Positions 15,547 to 25,774 of a stretch of DNA of 57,903 nucleotides are shown one piece after another. The translations under genes were made by a program, and so were the position numbers. Origin of the DNA: Acidobacteriota bacterium (GTDB lineage: Bacteria > Acidobacteriota > Blastocatellia > Pyrinomonadales > Pyrinomonadaceae). The notes beneath the pieces are model-generated. The model saw only the letters and a program-made list of their open reading frames with translations, was not told the origin of the DNA and made no database searches. Within the stretch, counting starts at the first letter, position 1, and each line of letters opens with the position of its first letter. The stretch lies in the NCBI GenBank assembly GCA_019239425.1, contig JAFAZX010000084.1, forward strand, positions 1 to 57,903, in the 5' to 3' direction.

Positions 15547-17618
15547 CAACGTTCTCCTTCGAGTTTGATAGTCAGCGTCTCGCCCTGCTTGACGAGGTGT
15601 GACTGAGGCGGCTTACCTTCCGCGAGGACTTCGACCTTCAACTTGTCCCCGACGCGCGAGATGTTGAGGTCGAACGTGCCGCCGAAGGCCCGGACGTTCT
15701 TCAGCCTCATAAAGCCCCAGCCCTCGGGCAGGCGCGGCGTGAGTTGGAATGAGCCGAAGCCCGTGGGGCGCAGGCCGAACATCCCTTCGGTGTAGACGCG
15801 GCAGTAGAGTGCGCTCTCGGCCGAGAGGTGTCGCTGGTTGCCCTCGGGGTAAGCCTCGACGGCGTAGGGCACGTGCTCGCCGAGCAGCCTGCGCTTCGAG
15901 TAGGAAGTCAGGTACGCCAGAGCCTTCTCGGTCGCGCCCGCCGCGAAGGCGCCGCGCAGCCCGTAGAGCGTCGAGCGATCCCAGAAGGTCTTATCTCCGT
16001 CCTCGGTCGCCAGCCCGTCCTCAGTCCACAGACGTTGTGAGAAGAGCGCGGCGACGGTGCCCTCCCTGCGCTCGTAGAGGCCGACGGTGAGCGGCGTGGC
16101 GATCCACGCGCGCAGAACGTCCGGCCGCCCGGCGTAAGCGCCGAACTTCGCGTGGCCGGCGAGGTCTCTGCGGTCGTAGTAACGGTAGGTCTCGAACCCT
16201 TCGACGTTGGCGCCGAAGTGTTTTTCGATGGCGGCTCGCAGTGCCCCGGCTTGTGTCTCGTAGCGCGCGAGCTGTTCCGAAGGCTTGCCCAACTCGCGCC
16301 CGAGCATCGCGGCCGAGTTCAGCGCGTCGTAGTAGAGCGAAGAGGTGTTGAGGTTCGCGCGCCCGGCGGGGAAGCGGTTCTCAAGCTCGTCGCTGTCGGA
16401 GGCGACCACGCCGCGCTCGTCCAACTTGCGGCGGCAGTATTCGAGGCACCACTCGACGAGCGGCCAGAGCTGCTCGGCCGTCTCGCGCCTGCCGTACGCG
16501 AGCGCGAAGCGCGCCGCGCCGTAGGCGATCATCGCCATGTCGCCGCGGTCTTTCGCGCCGTGCCAGAAGTCTGCGCCCTCCGAGATGATGGAACTCGGGA
16601 TGGGCCTGTAGTCCGGATTCACGTAGCGCGCGAAGTGGCGGAAGGAGTTGACGGCCGACTCGGCCGCCGTCGCGTCGCCGAGGTACGCGAAGAAGGGGTT
16701 GGCGTACTCCGCCTGGTCGTTGGCCCAGACGGCCGCGTAGTACGCGCCGCCGCCGGGGCCGTGCATCAGGCCGCCCTTCGTCTCGAAGATGCTCTCGGCG
16801 GCGCGTATCTTCGCGAAGGCGAACGCGGCGTCGAGGACGGGGTCGGGCGTCTCCAGCCTCAGCCGCGACAGAATCTCCGCGACGCGCCCCGCGCGCGCAC
16901 GCTCCTCCGCCTCGACGTCGACGTTCAGGGGCGGCTCTGAAATCTTCCGCGCGCTGAAGAGGAGCGCGAACGTGGTGCTCTCGCGCGGCCTGACGACGCG
17001 CTCGCCGGGGTCGGCCACGCGCGAGGAGGCGACGTACGCGCCGTAGACGCCGCGCGCGGCCGAGGTGCGCACGACGCGCTCCGTGTCCTCGACCTCGACG
17101 GTCAAGTCCCTGTCCGAGCGGTTGGTGAAGGTCAGCTTTTCGACGACGAGCGGCTTGTCCACGGAGGGGAAGATGGTGCGCGTGAGCGCGACCTCCCCGT
17201 CGCGCCCGAGCAGGCTCTCGACGCGCAGGAGGCCGCGCTGGCCGAAGGCCTTGACCACGTCCGCGCGCGGCGCCGCGCGGTCGACGAGGACGCGCGGCGT
17301 CGAGTCGTCGCCGAACGCGAGCGAGAAGTGGTCGCGCGTCTTGTTCGGCGCGAAGCGGAGCATGGGGAAGACGACCTGCCGGCCGAGGATGAGTCCGCCC
17401 CTCTCGTCGACGCCGTAGGTGACGATGACCGAGACTTTGCGGCCGCTCATCTCGACGTGATCCTGGTGCGCCTTGCCCTGCTCGACCTCCCAACGGATGC
17501 GGCCGTCCGCGTCGAGCTGCCAGCGCGTCTGCGCGCGCGCGGCCGGCGGGAGGAGAGCGTGCGCCGACACGAGCAGGCAGGCCACGCCAAGGAGCTTCAA
17601 CTGGTTCGGGCACTTCAT
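15546..17618 (-). CDS. Six-hairpin glycosidase-like protein, secreted
   Basis: 690 residues with signal peptide (MKCPNQLKLLGVACLLVSAH, then ALLPPAARA). The N-terminal third is beta-rich; the rest has repeated helical pairs with aromatic motifs typical of (alpha/alpha)6 glycosidases: GGAYYAAVWANDQAEYANP, ADFWHGAKDRGDMAMIAYGA, TSSLYYDALNSAAMLG and EDGDKTFWDRSTLYGLRGAF. A closing beta-sandwich follows (GFGSFQLTPRLPEGW). This layout resembles rhamnosidase and related glycan hydrolases, but I cannot assign a CAZy family. It is the first gene of a two-gene minus-strand operon under a promoter overlapped by a LacI/GntR-type operator, so induction by a sugar or sugar acid is likely. Confidence 0.75.
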   Translation of the reverse strand: MKCPNQLKLLGVACLLVSAHALLPPAARAQTRWQLDADGRIRWEVEQGKAHQDHVEMSGRKVSVIVTYGVDERGGLILGRQVVFPMLRFAPNKTRDHFSLAFGDDSTPRVLVDRAAPRADVVKAFGQRGLLRVESLLGRDGEVALTRTIFPSVDKPLVVEKLTFTNRSDRDLTVEVEDTERVVRTSAARGVYGAYVASSRVADPGERVVRPRESTTFALLFSARKISEPPLNVDVEAEERARAGRVAEILSRLRLETPDPVLDAAFAFAKIRAAESIFETKGGLMHGPGGGAYYAAVWANDQAEYANPFFAYLGDATAAESAVNSFRHFARYVNPDYRPIPSSIISEGADFWHGAKDRGDMAMIAYGAARFALAYGRRETAEQLWPLVEWCLEYCRRKLDERGVVASDSDELENRFPAGRANLNTSSLYYDALNSAAMLGRELGKPSEQLARYETQAGALRAAIEKHFGANVEGFETYRYYDRRDLAGHAKFGAYAGRPDVLRAWIATPLTVGLYERREGTVAALFSQRLWTEDGLATEDGDKTFWDRSTLYGLRGAFAAGATEKALAYLTSYSKRRLLGEHVPYAVEAYPEGNQRHLSAESALYCRVYTEGMFGLRPTGFGSFQLTPRLPEGWGFMRLKNVRAFGGTFDLNISRVGDKLKVEVLAEGKPPQSHLVKQGETLTIKLEGER

Positions 17619-17654
17619 TATCGGCTAAGCGGACGGACAGGCGAGCGGCCACGG

Positions 17655-17683
17655 ATGTTACCTGTTACCGATAACATTTTCAA
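17655..17683 (-). promoter_or_regulatory. Sigma-70 promoter with LacI/GntR-type operator in the spacer
   Basis: Reading the minus strand: -35 TTGAAA (17678-17683), a 17-nt spacer, -10 TAACAT (17655-17660), then about 35 nt to the ATG at 17618. The palindrome TGTTATCGGTAACA (17663-17676) fills the spacer. It has half-sites TGTTA and TAACA around 4 bases, the layout bound by LacI-family gluconate-type repressors. A repressor here would block polymerase directly. No regulator gene of that family is in the window. Confidence 0.65.
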
Positions 17684-17859
17684 CCCGGCGGAGGCGGTGC
17701 CCTTGAATCCGGACTCGAAAAGGTGAGAAGAAGAAAAGGCCACGACGCACGCGGCGGCCTGCGCTCATGGTATGAGGCCTATGTCTTCCGGTCGGAATGT
17801 GCCGCCGTGTTTATCTGTGGCGGTCGCGCGTTTATGATGTGAGTCCGGAGGTTGTTCCC

Positions 17860-20259
17860 ATGTCCGAACAGGAACGCAACGACACCGAAGGTTTCAAGAC
17901 TACGGGCGCGGCCAAGCCCGCCGACCCCGCGCCGCCGGACTCAGAAGGGGCGGGCCTCGCGCCCGAGCACGAGCGGCTGTGGGAGAAGTTCCTCGAAGAA
18001 TTCGAGGGGCATGACAACTGGTTGAGCGAGTTCACGCCGGCGCCGTTCGACCCGAGCGGGGCGCTGCGCGCCTTCGTCGAAGCGGCCGGGGACGCCGCAG
18101 TCCCGACACTGACCGAAGCCGCCTCCGGCGACAACAAAGACCTGTCGTACTGGGGCCGTGCGGGACTCAAGTGGCTGGAGGAGCGCGCCGAAGCCGAGGA
18201 GGCGGCGGCGCGCGAAGCATACCTGTGGGAGGTGACGGGCGGGAAGCCGGGGTCGGACTTGCACCCGGCGGTCGCGCTGGAGGCCGCCGACCCCGCGCGT
18301 GCGCGCGCGGCCGGGGCGCAGCGCAACCCCTTCGTGCTCGACCTGCTGATCCGCTTCTACCTCGGCCGCGGCATCGAAGAGGCGACCGAGTTCTGCGTGT
18401 GGATCATCGACCACGAGGACGCAGCGACGGTCAAGGCGCTGCTCGACAGCACGGCGTTGCAGGAGGCCCTCTTCAGGCGGGGGCCGGGGAAACTTGTCGA
18501 GCCGTGCCTGCCGCAACTCACGGAGCGCCTGTGTCAACTCTCAGAGTCCCACGATGACGAGAAGGTGCGCGGGGCCGCGGCGGACTTCCTGGTCAGGGCC
18601 GACCCCTGCGGGTCGGCGTCGAAGCTCATCCGCATACTGGCGCGGGCGCAGAGCATTGACTTCCTGACGGTCGAGCGCCTGAGCCCCGACCCGGACAGCC
18701 TGTACCTTTTGAAGCCGCTCATGGAGTGGAAGGAGATTACTCCGGGGGGTTGGTACTACGGAAGTAACAAACCGCCGGGCAACATTCTATACCTCCGCGA
18801 GCTACTCCGGCGGCGGCGTTGCGCCGGCCTGTGGACTGACCCGCGCACTGTCCGCCCGTTCCTGCGCGGCAAGCTGGAGCAGCCCCAACACAGCCACCCC
18901 TACGAAGACACTTACCTCGAAGAGGTGGCCTACTGCGTGGAAGAGTTGCGGGATGCGGAACTCCTCGACGACCTCCTCGAAGCCCTCGACGGCCTCCTCA
19001 AATCCCTCCCGAAGGGGCGTCTTTCACACTGCGCCATCGGGTCTGCGGGCGCGTTCCGAGCGCTGGGCGCCCCGGCGCTGGAGGCTCTCCGGCGGGCGGC
19101 GGCCGCGCCCGGCGAGTACGCGGAGCAGTTTGGGTGGATACTGCGAGCGACGGAGCGGCCGGACCCTTCGACGCGGGAGTTGTTAGGGTGGGCGGACGGA
19201 GAGTTCCTCAAGGGTAAGATTGAGGACGGTTTCGACCGGTCTGCCTTCCAGTTCTACGACGAGGCGCTGAGGCTGGGGCCTTCGGCGCACGCGGCCTTCC
19301 AGCTCGCGTGGATAGACCGCGCGTTCGGGACTGAGATCGTGCCGGAGCGCGTCGAGTGGATCAGGCAGTTGGGCTTCTACGACGAGGAGCTGCTGGCGGA
19401 GTTGTCCCGGCCCGCGGCCGTGCCGCTCACCGGGTTTCGGACTGAATGGAGGAGCATCATCACCAAACGGGAGCGCGACCCCGCACGTGCCGCGCGGGCG
19501 GAGAAGGCGGGGCTGCCGTCGCTCGCCGCCTACTGGGCCTACGAGGAGCGCCACGAGCTCGCGGCGCTCGAACACCTCGACCGCGTCTGGAAGGCCGTCG
19601 AACCGCGGCCCGGCGTGAACTCAGGAGAGCCGGCCGCCCCGCTGCCGACCGCCGTCTCGGACGACGCGCTCGCGAGACGGTTCATCGCAATCTCCGACTG
19701 CGACATCTGCCGCGGCCTGGACGAATACCAGTGGGCGCTAACCAAAGGCGGTGACGTGGAGACCGCCCTCCCCCCGGAAGCCTCACGGCTGATCGACCAC
19801 GAACTCTGCCCCGTCTGCGGCACCTTCTATCAGTACGAGACCTCCTACGAGTTCATCTACGGAGGCAGTGAGGACGAGGAGAAGCTGACGCGCCTGACGC
19901 CGACGCAGGCGAAATCTCGACTGCCTGAACAGGTCTACGAAGCGATCATCCGTTGGATGCCGGGCAACCTGAAGCACACGGAAGCGCAGACCCGGCGCTA
20001 CGCCGCGAAGAGCATGGTCGCGCACCACCTCGCGCGCGGGGAGGCCGCCGCCATCCGGCCGTACCTCTCGCACGCTGACCCCGCGGTCGTCCGCGGCGCG
20101 CTCGAAGTTCTCTTACACGCCTTGGATGAGGGCGCATACGAAGGCGCGGAGGTGGTTCCGGAACTGCGCGCCGACGTGGCTCTACTCGAAAGCAGCCCCG
20201 ACGAACTGCTCGCGAATTTCGCCCGCGGCATCGCCCGGTACCTCAATCAGTCCGAGTGA
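17860..20259 (+). CDS. Unrecognised protein with helical repeats and paired CxxC motifs
   Basis: 799 residues, no signal peptide or membrane segment; ATG 17860 has GGAG 10 nt upstream. The first half is acidic and helical with HEAT-like alternation (for example EKVRGAAADFLVRAD and AAAIRPYLSHADPAVVRGALEV near the end). Around residues 613-616 and 650-653 are CDIC and CPVC, which could bind one zinc ion. The final 100 residues again look like a HEAT repeat pair. No catalytic motif is seen. A cytoplasmic scaffold is the simplest reading. The next gene begins about 40 nt later and is also unknown, so the two may form a unit. Confidence 0.65.
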   Translation: MSEQERNDTEGFKTTGAAKPADPAPPDSEGAGLAPEHERLWEKFLEEFEGHDNWLSEFTPAPFDPSGALRAFVEAAGDAAVPTLTEAASGDNKDLSYWGRAGLKWLEERAEAEEAAAREAYLWEVTGGKPGSDLHPAVALEAADPARARAAGAQRNPFVLDLLIRFYLGRGIEEATEFCVWIIDHEDAATVKALLDSTALQEALFRRGPGKLVEPCLPQLTERLCQLSESHDDEKVRGAAADFLVRADPCGSASKLIRILARAQSIDFLTVERLSPDPDSLYLLKPLMEWKEITPGGWYYGSNKPPGNILYLRELLRRRRCAGLWTDPRTVRPFLRGKLEQPQHSHPYEDTYLEEVAYCVEELRDAELLDDLLEALDGLLKSLPKGRLSHCAIGSAGAFRALGAPALEALRRAAAAPGEYAEQFGWILRATERPDPSTRELLGWADGEFLKGKIEDGFDRSAFQFYDEALRLGPSAHAAFQLAWIDRAFGTEIVPERVEWIRQLGFYDEELLAELSRPAAVPLTGFRTEWRSIITKRERDPARAARAEKAGLPSLAAYWAYEERHELAALEHLDRVWKAVEPRPGVNSGEPAAPLPTAVSDDALARRFIAISDCDICRGLDEYQWALTKGGDVETALPPEASRLIDHELCPVCGTFYQYETSYEFIYGGSEDEEKLTRLTPTQAKSRLPEQVYEAIIRWMPGNLKHTEAQTRRYAAKSMVAHHLARGEAAAIRPYLSHADPAVVRGALEVLLHALDEGAYEGAEVVPELRADVALLESSPDELLANFARGIARYLNQSE

Positions 20260-20299
20260 GATTGACGGCCGACGAGTCGGTGTGTGAACCGGAGACGCT

Positions 20300-21016
20300 A
20301 TGAAAACTTTTACGCTGATAATCCTGCCGGCGTTGCTCCTCGTCGCGCTCCTTGTGCTCTACCTCAGGCGTGCGTCGGGGCGAAGCAGGGAGCAGGGGAA
20401 GCTGTACGAGTCGCTGGCGGCGAGGTTCGGCCTGTCGGTGTTCACGCCGAAAACGGCGGCGGGCCTCGCCATGTGGCCCGAACTCGGCGGCGTCTACCGC
20501 GGCAGGGAGGTGCGCGTCAGGGGCGGGGTGGAGTTCGACCCGAGGCTGGGCGAGTACGACCGGCTCTTCAGGGGACTGAGCGGGGCCTCCGGCCCGAGGC
20601 TGCGGGAGGTGCGGCAGGGCGAGTTCACATACCTCGAGGTCAAATGTGCCAACCCCTCCCGACTCGCCTTCTACGTCGCCTTCGACAAGTCGGGGCCGCA
20701 AGGCGGGGCGGAGTTCGACCGCCACTTCCGGGTTAAGTTCGGCGAAGGCGGAGACCTCCTGGGCGGCATGGTCTTGACAGAAGCGCTCCGCCGCGAGTTG
20801 TTGAGCACGGTCACGGCCAAATGTCTCCACCCGTTCGAGAAGCTCGCGCTCGTGGGGGACGCCCTGCTCTACATAGAGACCGGCCGGCTGAAGACGGCCG
20901 ACCAGGCGGAGCGTTTCGCGCGCATGATAGATGGATTGTGCGACGCGGCCGACGTGGCCGACGCGACGCCGCGGCCTTTACGGGGCGTCGCGTCGCACGT
21001 CACCGCGCCCGACTGA
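20300..21016 (+). CDS. Unrecognised single-pass membrane protein
   Basis: 238 residues. The N-terminus MKTFTLIILPALLLVALLVL is one membrane anchor followed by basic residues (YLRRASGRSREQGK), which puts the rest in the cytoplasm. The soluble part contains YESLAARFGLSVF, a GVEFDPRLGEYDRLFRGL segment, and a pattern FDRHFRVKFGEGGDLLGGMV seen in small membrane-anchored hypothetical proteins. The end is a helical stretch (DQAERFARMIDGLCDAADV). I do not recognise a named domain. It follows the CxxC protein by 40 nt on the same strand and probably shares its transcript. Confidence 0.65.
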   Translation: MKTFTLIILPALLLVALLVLYLRRASGRSREQGKLYESLAARFGLSVFTPKTAAGLAMWPELGGVYRGREVRVRGGVEFDPRLGEYDRLFRGLSGASGPRLREVRQGEFTYLEVKCANPSRLAFYVAFDKSGPQGGAEFDRHFRVKFGEGGDLLGGMVLTEALRRELLSTVTAKCLHPFEKLALVGDALLYIETGRLKTADQAERFARMIDGLCDAADVADATPRPLRGVASHVTAPD

Positions 21017-21096
21017 CCCGGGACTTGCTACGGCTTCAAGGTGAAATTGCGTCCGACCGCCAAAAGGCCCGCGTGGGATAGGCTGTCATGCGGGAC

Positions 21097-22474
<1,378 letters not shown>

Positions 22475-22485
<11 letters not shown>

Positions 22486-23662
22486 GGCTTGTCACCTCCT
22501 CGGCGCGTCCCGCCTCCGGAACGAGCTGTTCCAGCGGGAGTGTCAGGCGGAAGCCGGCCCCGCGCCCGGCTCTTTCCGCCAGCTCGATGGAGCCGCCGTG
22601 CTCGGCCATGACCTCCCGCGCGATGGCGAGGCCGAACCCGCTGCCCGTCGGCTTATTCGTCCACATCGGCTCGAAGAGGTGTTCCGCCGCGTCCGGCCCG
22701 ATCCCGACGCCCGAATCTCGGAACACGACCTCGGCCGCGCCGCCCTCGCGGTCGAGCCTCGTCGTCACCTCGATCACGCCCCCTTCGGGCATCGCGTCCA
22801 CGCTGTTGTTGACGAGGTTGAGGAAGACCTGCTGGAGGCTGTCGCGGTCGGCCCGCAGCGGCGGCAGGCTCTCGTCGAGGCCCAGCTCGACCCTGATCCC
22901 GTTCTTGTCGAGCGTCGGCCCGACGAGCCACAGCACCTCTTTGAGCAGCTCGTTGAGGGCCAGCGGCCGGAGCGGGAGTCTGCCCCGGTGCGTCCATTCG
23001 AGCAGCCTTTTGACGGTGCCGACGATGAAGTCTACCTGGTGCTGGATGACGCGGACTCTCCGCTGCGTGTCGGCGTCGTGGAGGTGACTCGTCCCCAACA
23101 ACTCAAGGTGCCCGGAGATGGAGTGCAGCGGCGTGCCGACCTCGTGCGCGAGCGAGGCCGCCATCTGGCCCACGACGGCGAGCCGCTCCGAGCGCGCGAG
23201 GCGCTGCTGCGAGTCGAACAGCGAGGAGTTGGCCGAGGCCAGCTCCTCCGTGGCCGCCGCGACCTTCCCGCGCAGTTCGTCGTTGAACCCGCGGATCTGG
23301 TTCAGCAGTTTTTCGCGCTCGTCGAGCAGGCGCTTCCTCGTCCCGTTGAGCCAACTGACCAGCGCCGAGACGCTGATGAAGACGCCGAAGCGGACGAGGT
23401 TCGGCACCGTGAATTCCAGCGCGCCGTAGGGCGGGAAGAAGAAGTAGTCGATGGCGAGCGCCGAGATGACCGAGACGAGCAGCCCCGGGCCGAAGCCGCC
23501 GTAGAAGGCGGCGATGATGGCCGCGAAGAAGAGGGGCGTCGGGTTCGGCTGGATGAAGGGCCAGAGCAGTTGCGTCAGAAGCAGTGCCGTCAGAAACACG
23601 AGCAGCGAGACGCCGTACTGTAGCGCCACCGCCCTCTTCCGAGTTGCCGTCGTCTTCTTCAT
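22475..23662 (-). CDS. Membrane sensor histidine kinase partner of the NtrC-type regulator
   Basis: 395 residues from ATG 23662. Three to four membrane helices fill residues 15-105 (DUF4118-like: LFFAAIIAAFYGGFGPGLLV, then IDYFFFPPYGALEF). A coiled coil follows (110-160), then HisKA with H173 in SLAHEVGTPLHS and HATPase_c with NLVNNSVDAM, DSGVGI and GSGFGLAIAREVMAEHGG. There is no periplasmic sensing domain, so the signal may be sensed in or near the membrane. It overlaps the response-regulator start by 11 nt and is surely its partner. An upstream start at 23719 in the same frame is possible but would add a Cys-rich, poorly conserved-looking leader. Confidence 0.9.
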
Positions 23663-24073
23663 CAGGAGTATCCGGCCCCGGCCTTCCCCGTGTGGCGGAA
23701 TGGAGCACGCCGCGCACACGTGGTTAAAGTCGCCCCACGGTTTCGCCGCGAATATGACTCCGTCGGCTGGTTCAGGCTCGCGGCGCGCGGTAGTCCGTTC
23801 CCCGCACGTCGAAAAAACACCACAACATTCGCGCCTCGGGGCCGCGCCCCTTCGTTCTTCGGCCCCGGTCTGAAATTCTCATGCCACCCGCCGAGACGGC
23901 ACATGAGTTGTATGTGCGATAGCGCACGGCGATTGTATGTGCAAGTCAGGGGGAAAGGGTAGCCCGATTGCCCTCTAAGACGTGCTTCCCCAGCCGACTC
24001 CTTCTGAACATTCAGTCCAAGACAACCGAATACCGGTGACGTAACGGGTGGCCCCCGAGCCCCGGAGATAAGT
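23663..24073. other. Divergent intergenic region with direct repeats around a small palindrome
   Basis: Spacer of about 410 nt between the kinase (minus) and the glycan cluster (plus). The 10-mer TTGTATGTGC occurs at 23908-23917 and 23933-23942, 25 nt apart, and the sequence between includes the palindrome TGCGATAGCGCA. This may be a regulator site. No protein gene or clear sigma-70 or sigma-54 promoter was seen. Confidence 0.4.
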
Positions 24074-25774
24074 GTGAATCCTGTCGAAGCCCCGCTCACC
24101 GCCCCGGCTCCTCTTGCAATCGGCCGGGGCGACGAACTGTCCGTCGGAGTCCGCGCGCGCGCGCGGGCGGCGCCGTGGGCTCTGTCCCTCGGGGTGCTGT
24201 TCGTCTACCTGCTCTTCCCGACGAGGAACTACTACTGGGACGGGATCGACTTCGCGCTCACCGTCGAGCAGTCGCGCGGGCTCGGCCCGGCCTTAATCCA
24301 CCCGCACCACCTGCTCTACAACGTCTTCGGGTACTACGTCTACCACGCCTTCGAAGCCTTGGGGTTGCAGGTGAGGGCCGTGCACGCCTTGCAGGCGGCC
24401 AACGCTTTATTGAGCGCGCTGTCGGCGCTGTTGCTCCATCGGTTCCTGAGCCGCACTTTACGCTCCACCTTCCTGAGCGCGACGCTGACCCTGCTCTTCT
24501 CATTCTCCGCGACGTGGTGGAAATACTCGACGGACGCGGACTCGTACGTCCTCTCCGTCCTGTCCCTGCTCGTCTGCCTCAACCTGCTCTTCGCGGCCCG
24601 CGGCCCGCGGCCGTGGTCGGTCGCGCTCGCGCACTCGGCCGGCATGTTCATGCACCAACTGGCCGTCTTCTTCTACCCGGTCATCGTCCTCGGACTCTTG
24701 CTGGACGGCAGGGGTCTTACTCGGCGGCGGCGGCTGATCCTCGTACTGCAATACAGCGTGGCCGCGTCGTCGTTCACGCTCGCGGTCAACTACTTCTGCT
24801 TCCACCTCCAGACGGGCGGCTACGGCCCGGCGGACTTTGTCGCGTGGCTCACCTCCTACGTGCAGGGGCCGCAAGCCTACAGCCTCGGCTTCGACTGGCG
24901 CGAGGTCGTCGTCCACACCTTCCGCGGGCACGCGCGGCTCTTCTTCGGCGGGAGATTCAACTGGCTCGACGGCCTGCTCGGCCTGCCGGTTCTCACCCTT
25001 TTGGCGACACTCATCGCCGTAGCGTCCTTCCTCGTCTACGAAACGTTCCGGGGATTTAAAACAATCGTATCGAGCTTCAAGTCGCCGGTCGCCCTCGACG
25101 ACAAGGCCAGATGGGCCGCGGCGGCCTGCGGGCTGTGGGCGTGCGCGTACTTCGCCTTCCTGTGCTTCTGGTACCCGTACTTCACGCCTTACAGAATGTT
25201 CTACCTCCCCGCCTTAGTCTTCCTGCTCGGCGCCGCGGCCGTCCGCTACGATCTGCTCCGTACTCCGCGGCGCAGGCGGTTCGCGTCGATGTTCGTCGCC
25301 GCCATGGCGCTGAGTAACTTCCTGTTCTTCATCTACCCGCTGTCGCACGTCGAGAAGAACCCGGCGGTGGAGATGGCCCTGGGGATGGGCGAGGCGTGGC
25401 CCGCCGGCACGGTCGTCTATTACGCGCGGCCCAATGCCGACAACGAGCTGTTCCACTACTTCAACCCCGCGACGGACTGGCGAAAGCTCGACGCAGACCC
25501 CGGCGGGTCGTTCGAAGAGACGCTGCGCGAGGTGTACGGGCGAGGGGGCGGGGCCTGGTTGGACGCCTCGGCGCTCGACCGGATGCAGTCTTCGCCCGCA
25601 GGCTCGCGCTGGCTGGCCGAGCACAGCGCCGGGGGCCGCAGGGTAGAACTGGTCGGCGGTGGTTACAGAATAATCTTCGTTCAGGTCATGCCGTCGGCCG
25701 CCGCCGGCGACGCGCAAGCCCGCGACGTTTCACGCGGAGGAGGAGGAGGCCTCGATGAAGATACCGTCGAATAG
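24074..25774 (+). CDS. Polytopic membrane protein, GT-C glycosyltransferase-like
   Basis: 566 residues from GTG 24074, with GGAG 11 nt upstream. About ten membrane segments are visible between residues 35 and 430 (VLFVYLLFPTRNYYWDGIDF; TLLFSFSATWWKYSTDADS; MFMHQLAVFFYPVIVLGLLL; FLCFWYPYFTPYRMFYLPAL). The acidic residue after the first helix (YYWDGID) and a second acidic loop (STDADSY) match the GT-C fold, whose members use polyprenyl-phosphate sugars on the outer side of the membrane. The last 130 residues form a soluble domain. The gene overlaps the aminotransferase start by 20 nt. It is probably part of a cell-surface glycan pathway; a non-enzymatic membrane protein cannot be excluded. Confidence 0.7.
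   Translation: MNPVEAPLTAPAPLAIGRGDELSVGVRARARAAPWALSLGVLFVYLLFPTRNYYWDGIDFALTVEQSRGLGPALIHPHHLLYNVFGYYVYHAFEALGLQVRAVHALQAANALLSALSALLLHRFLSRTLRSTFLSATLTLLFSFSATWWKYSTDADSYVLSVLSLLVCLNLLFAARGPRPWSVALAHSAGMFMHQLAVFFYPVIVLGLLLDGRGLTRRRRLILVLQYSVAASSFTLAVNYFCFHLQTGGYGPADFVAWLTSYVQGPQAYSLGFDWREVVVHTFRGHARLFFGGRFNWLDGLLGLPVLTLLATLIAVASFLVYETFRGFKTIVSSFKSPVALDDKARWAAAACGLWACAYFAFLCFWYPYFTPYRMFYLPALVFLLGAAAVRYDLLRTPRRRRFASMFVAAMALSNFLFFIYPLSHVEKNPAVEMALGMGEAWPAGTVVYYARPNADNELFHYFNPATDWRKLDADPGGSFEETLREVYGRGGGAWLDASALDRMQSSPAGSRWLAEHSAGGRRVELVGGGYRIIFVQVMPSAAAGDAQARDVSRGGGGGLDEDTVE

Noticed and set aside
23663..24073. Sigma-54 promoter near the NtrC-type regulator
   Set aside because: A TGGCATG followed by TTTC was seen but the GC element at -12 does not match TTGCW.
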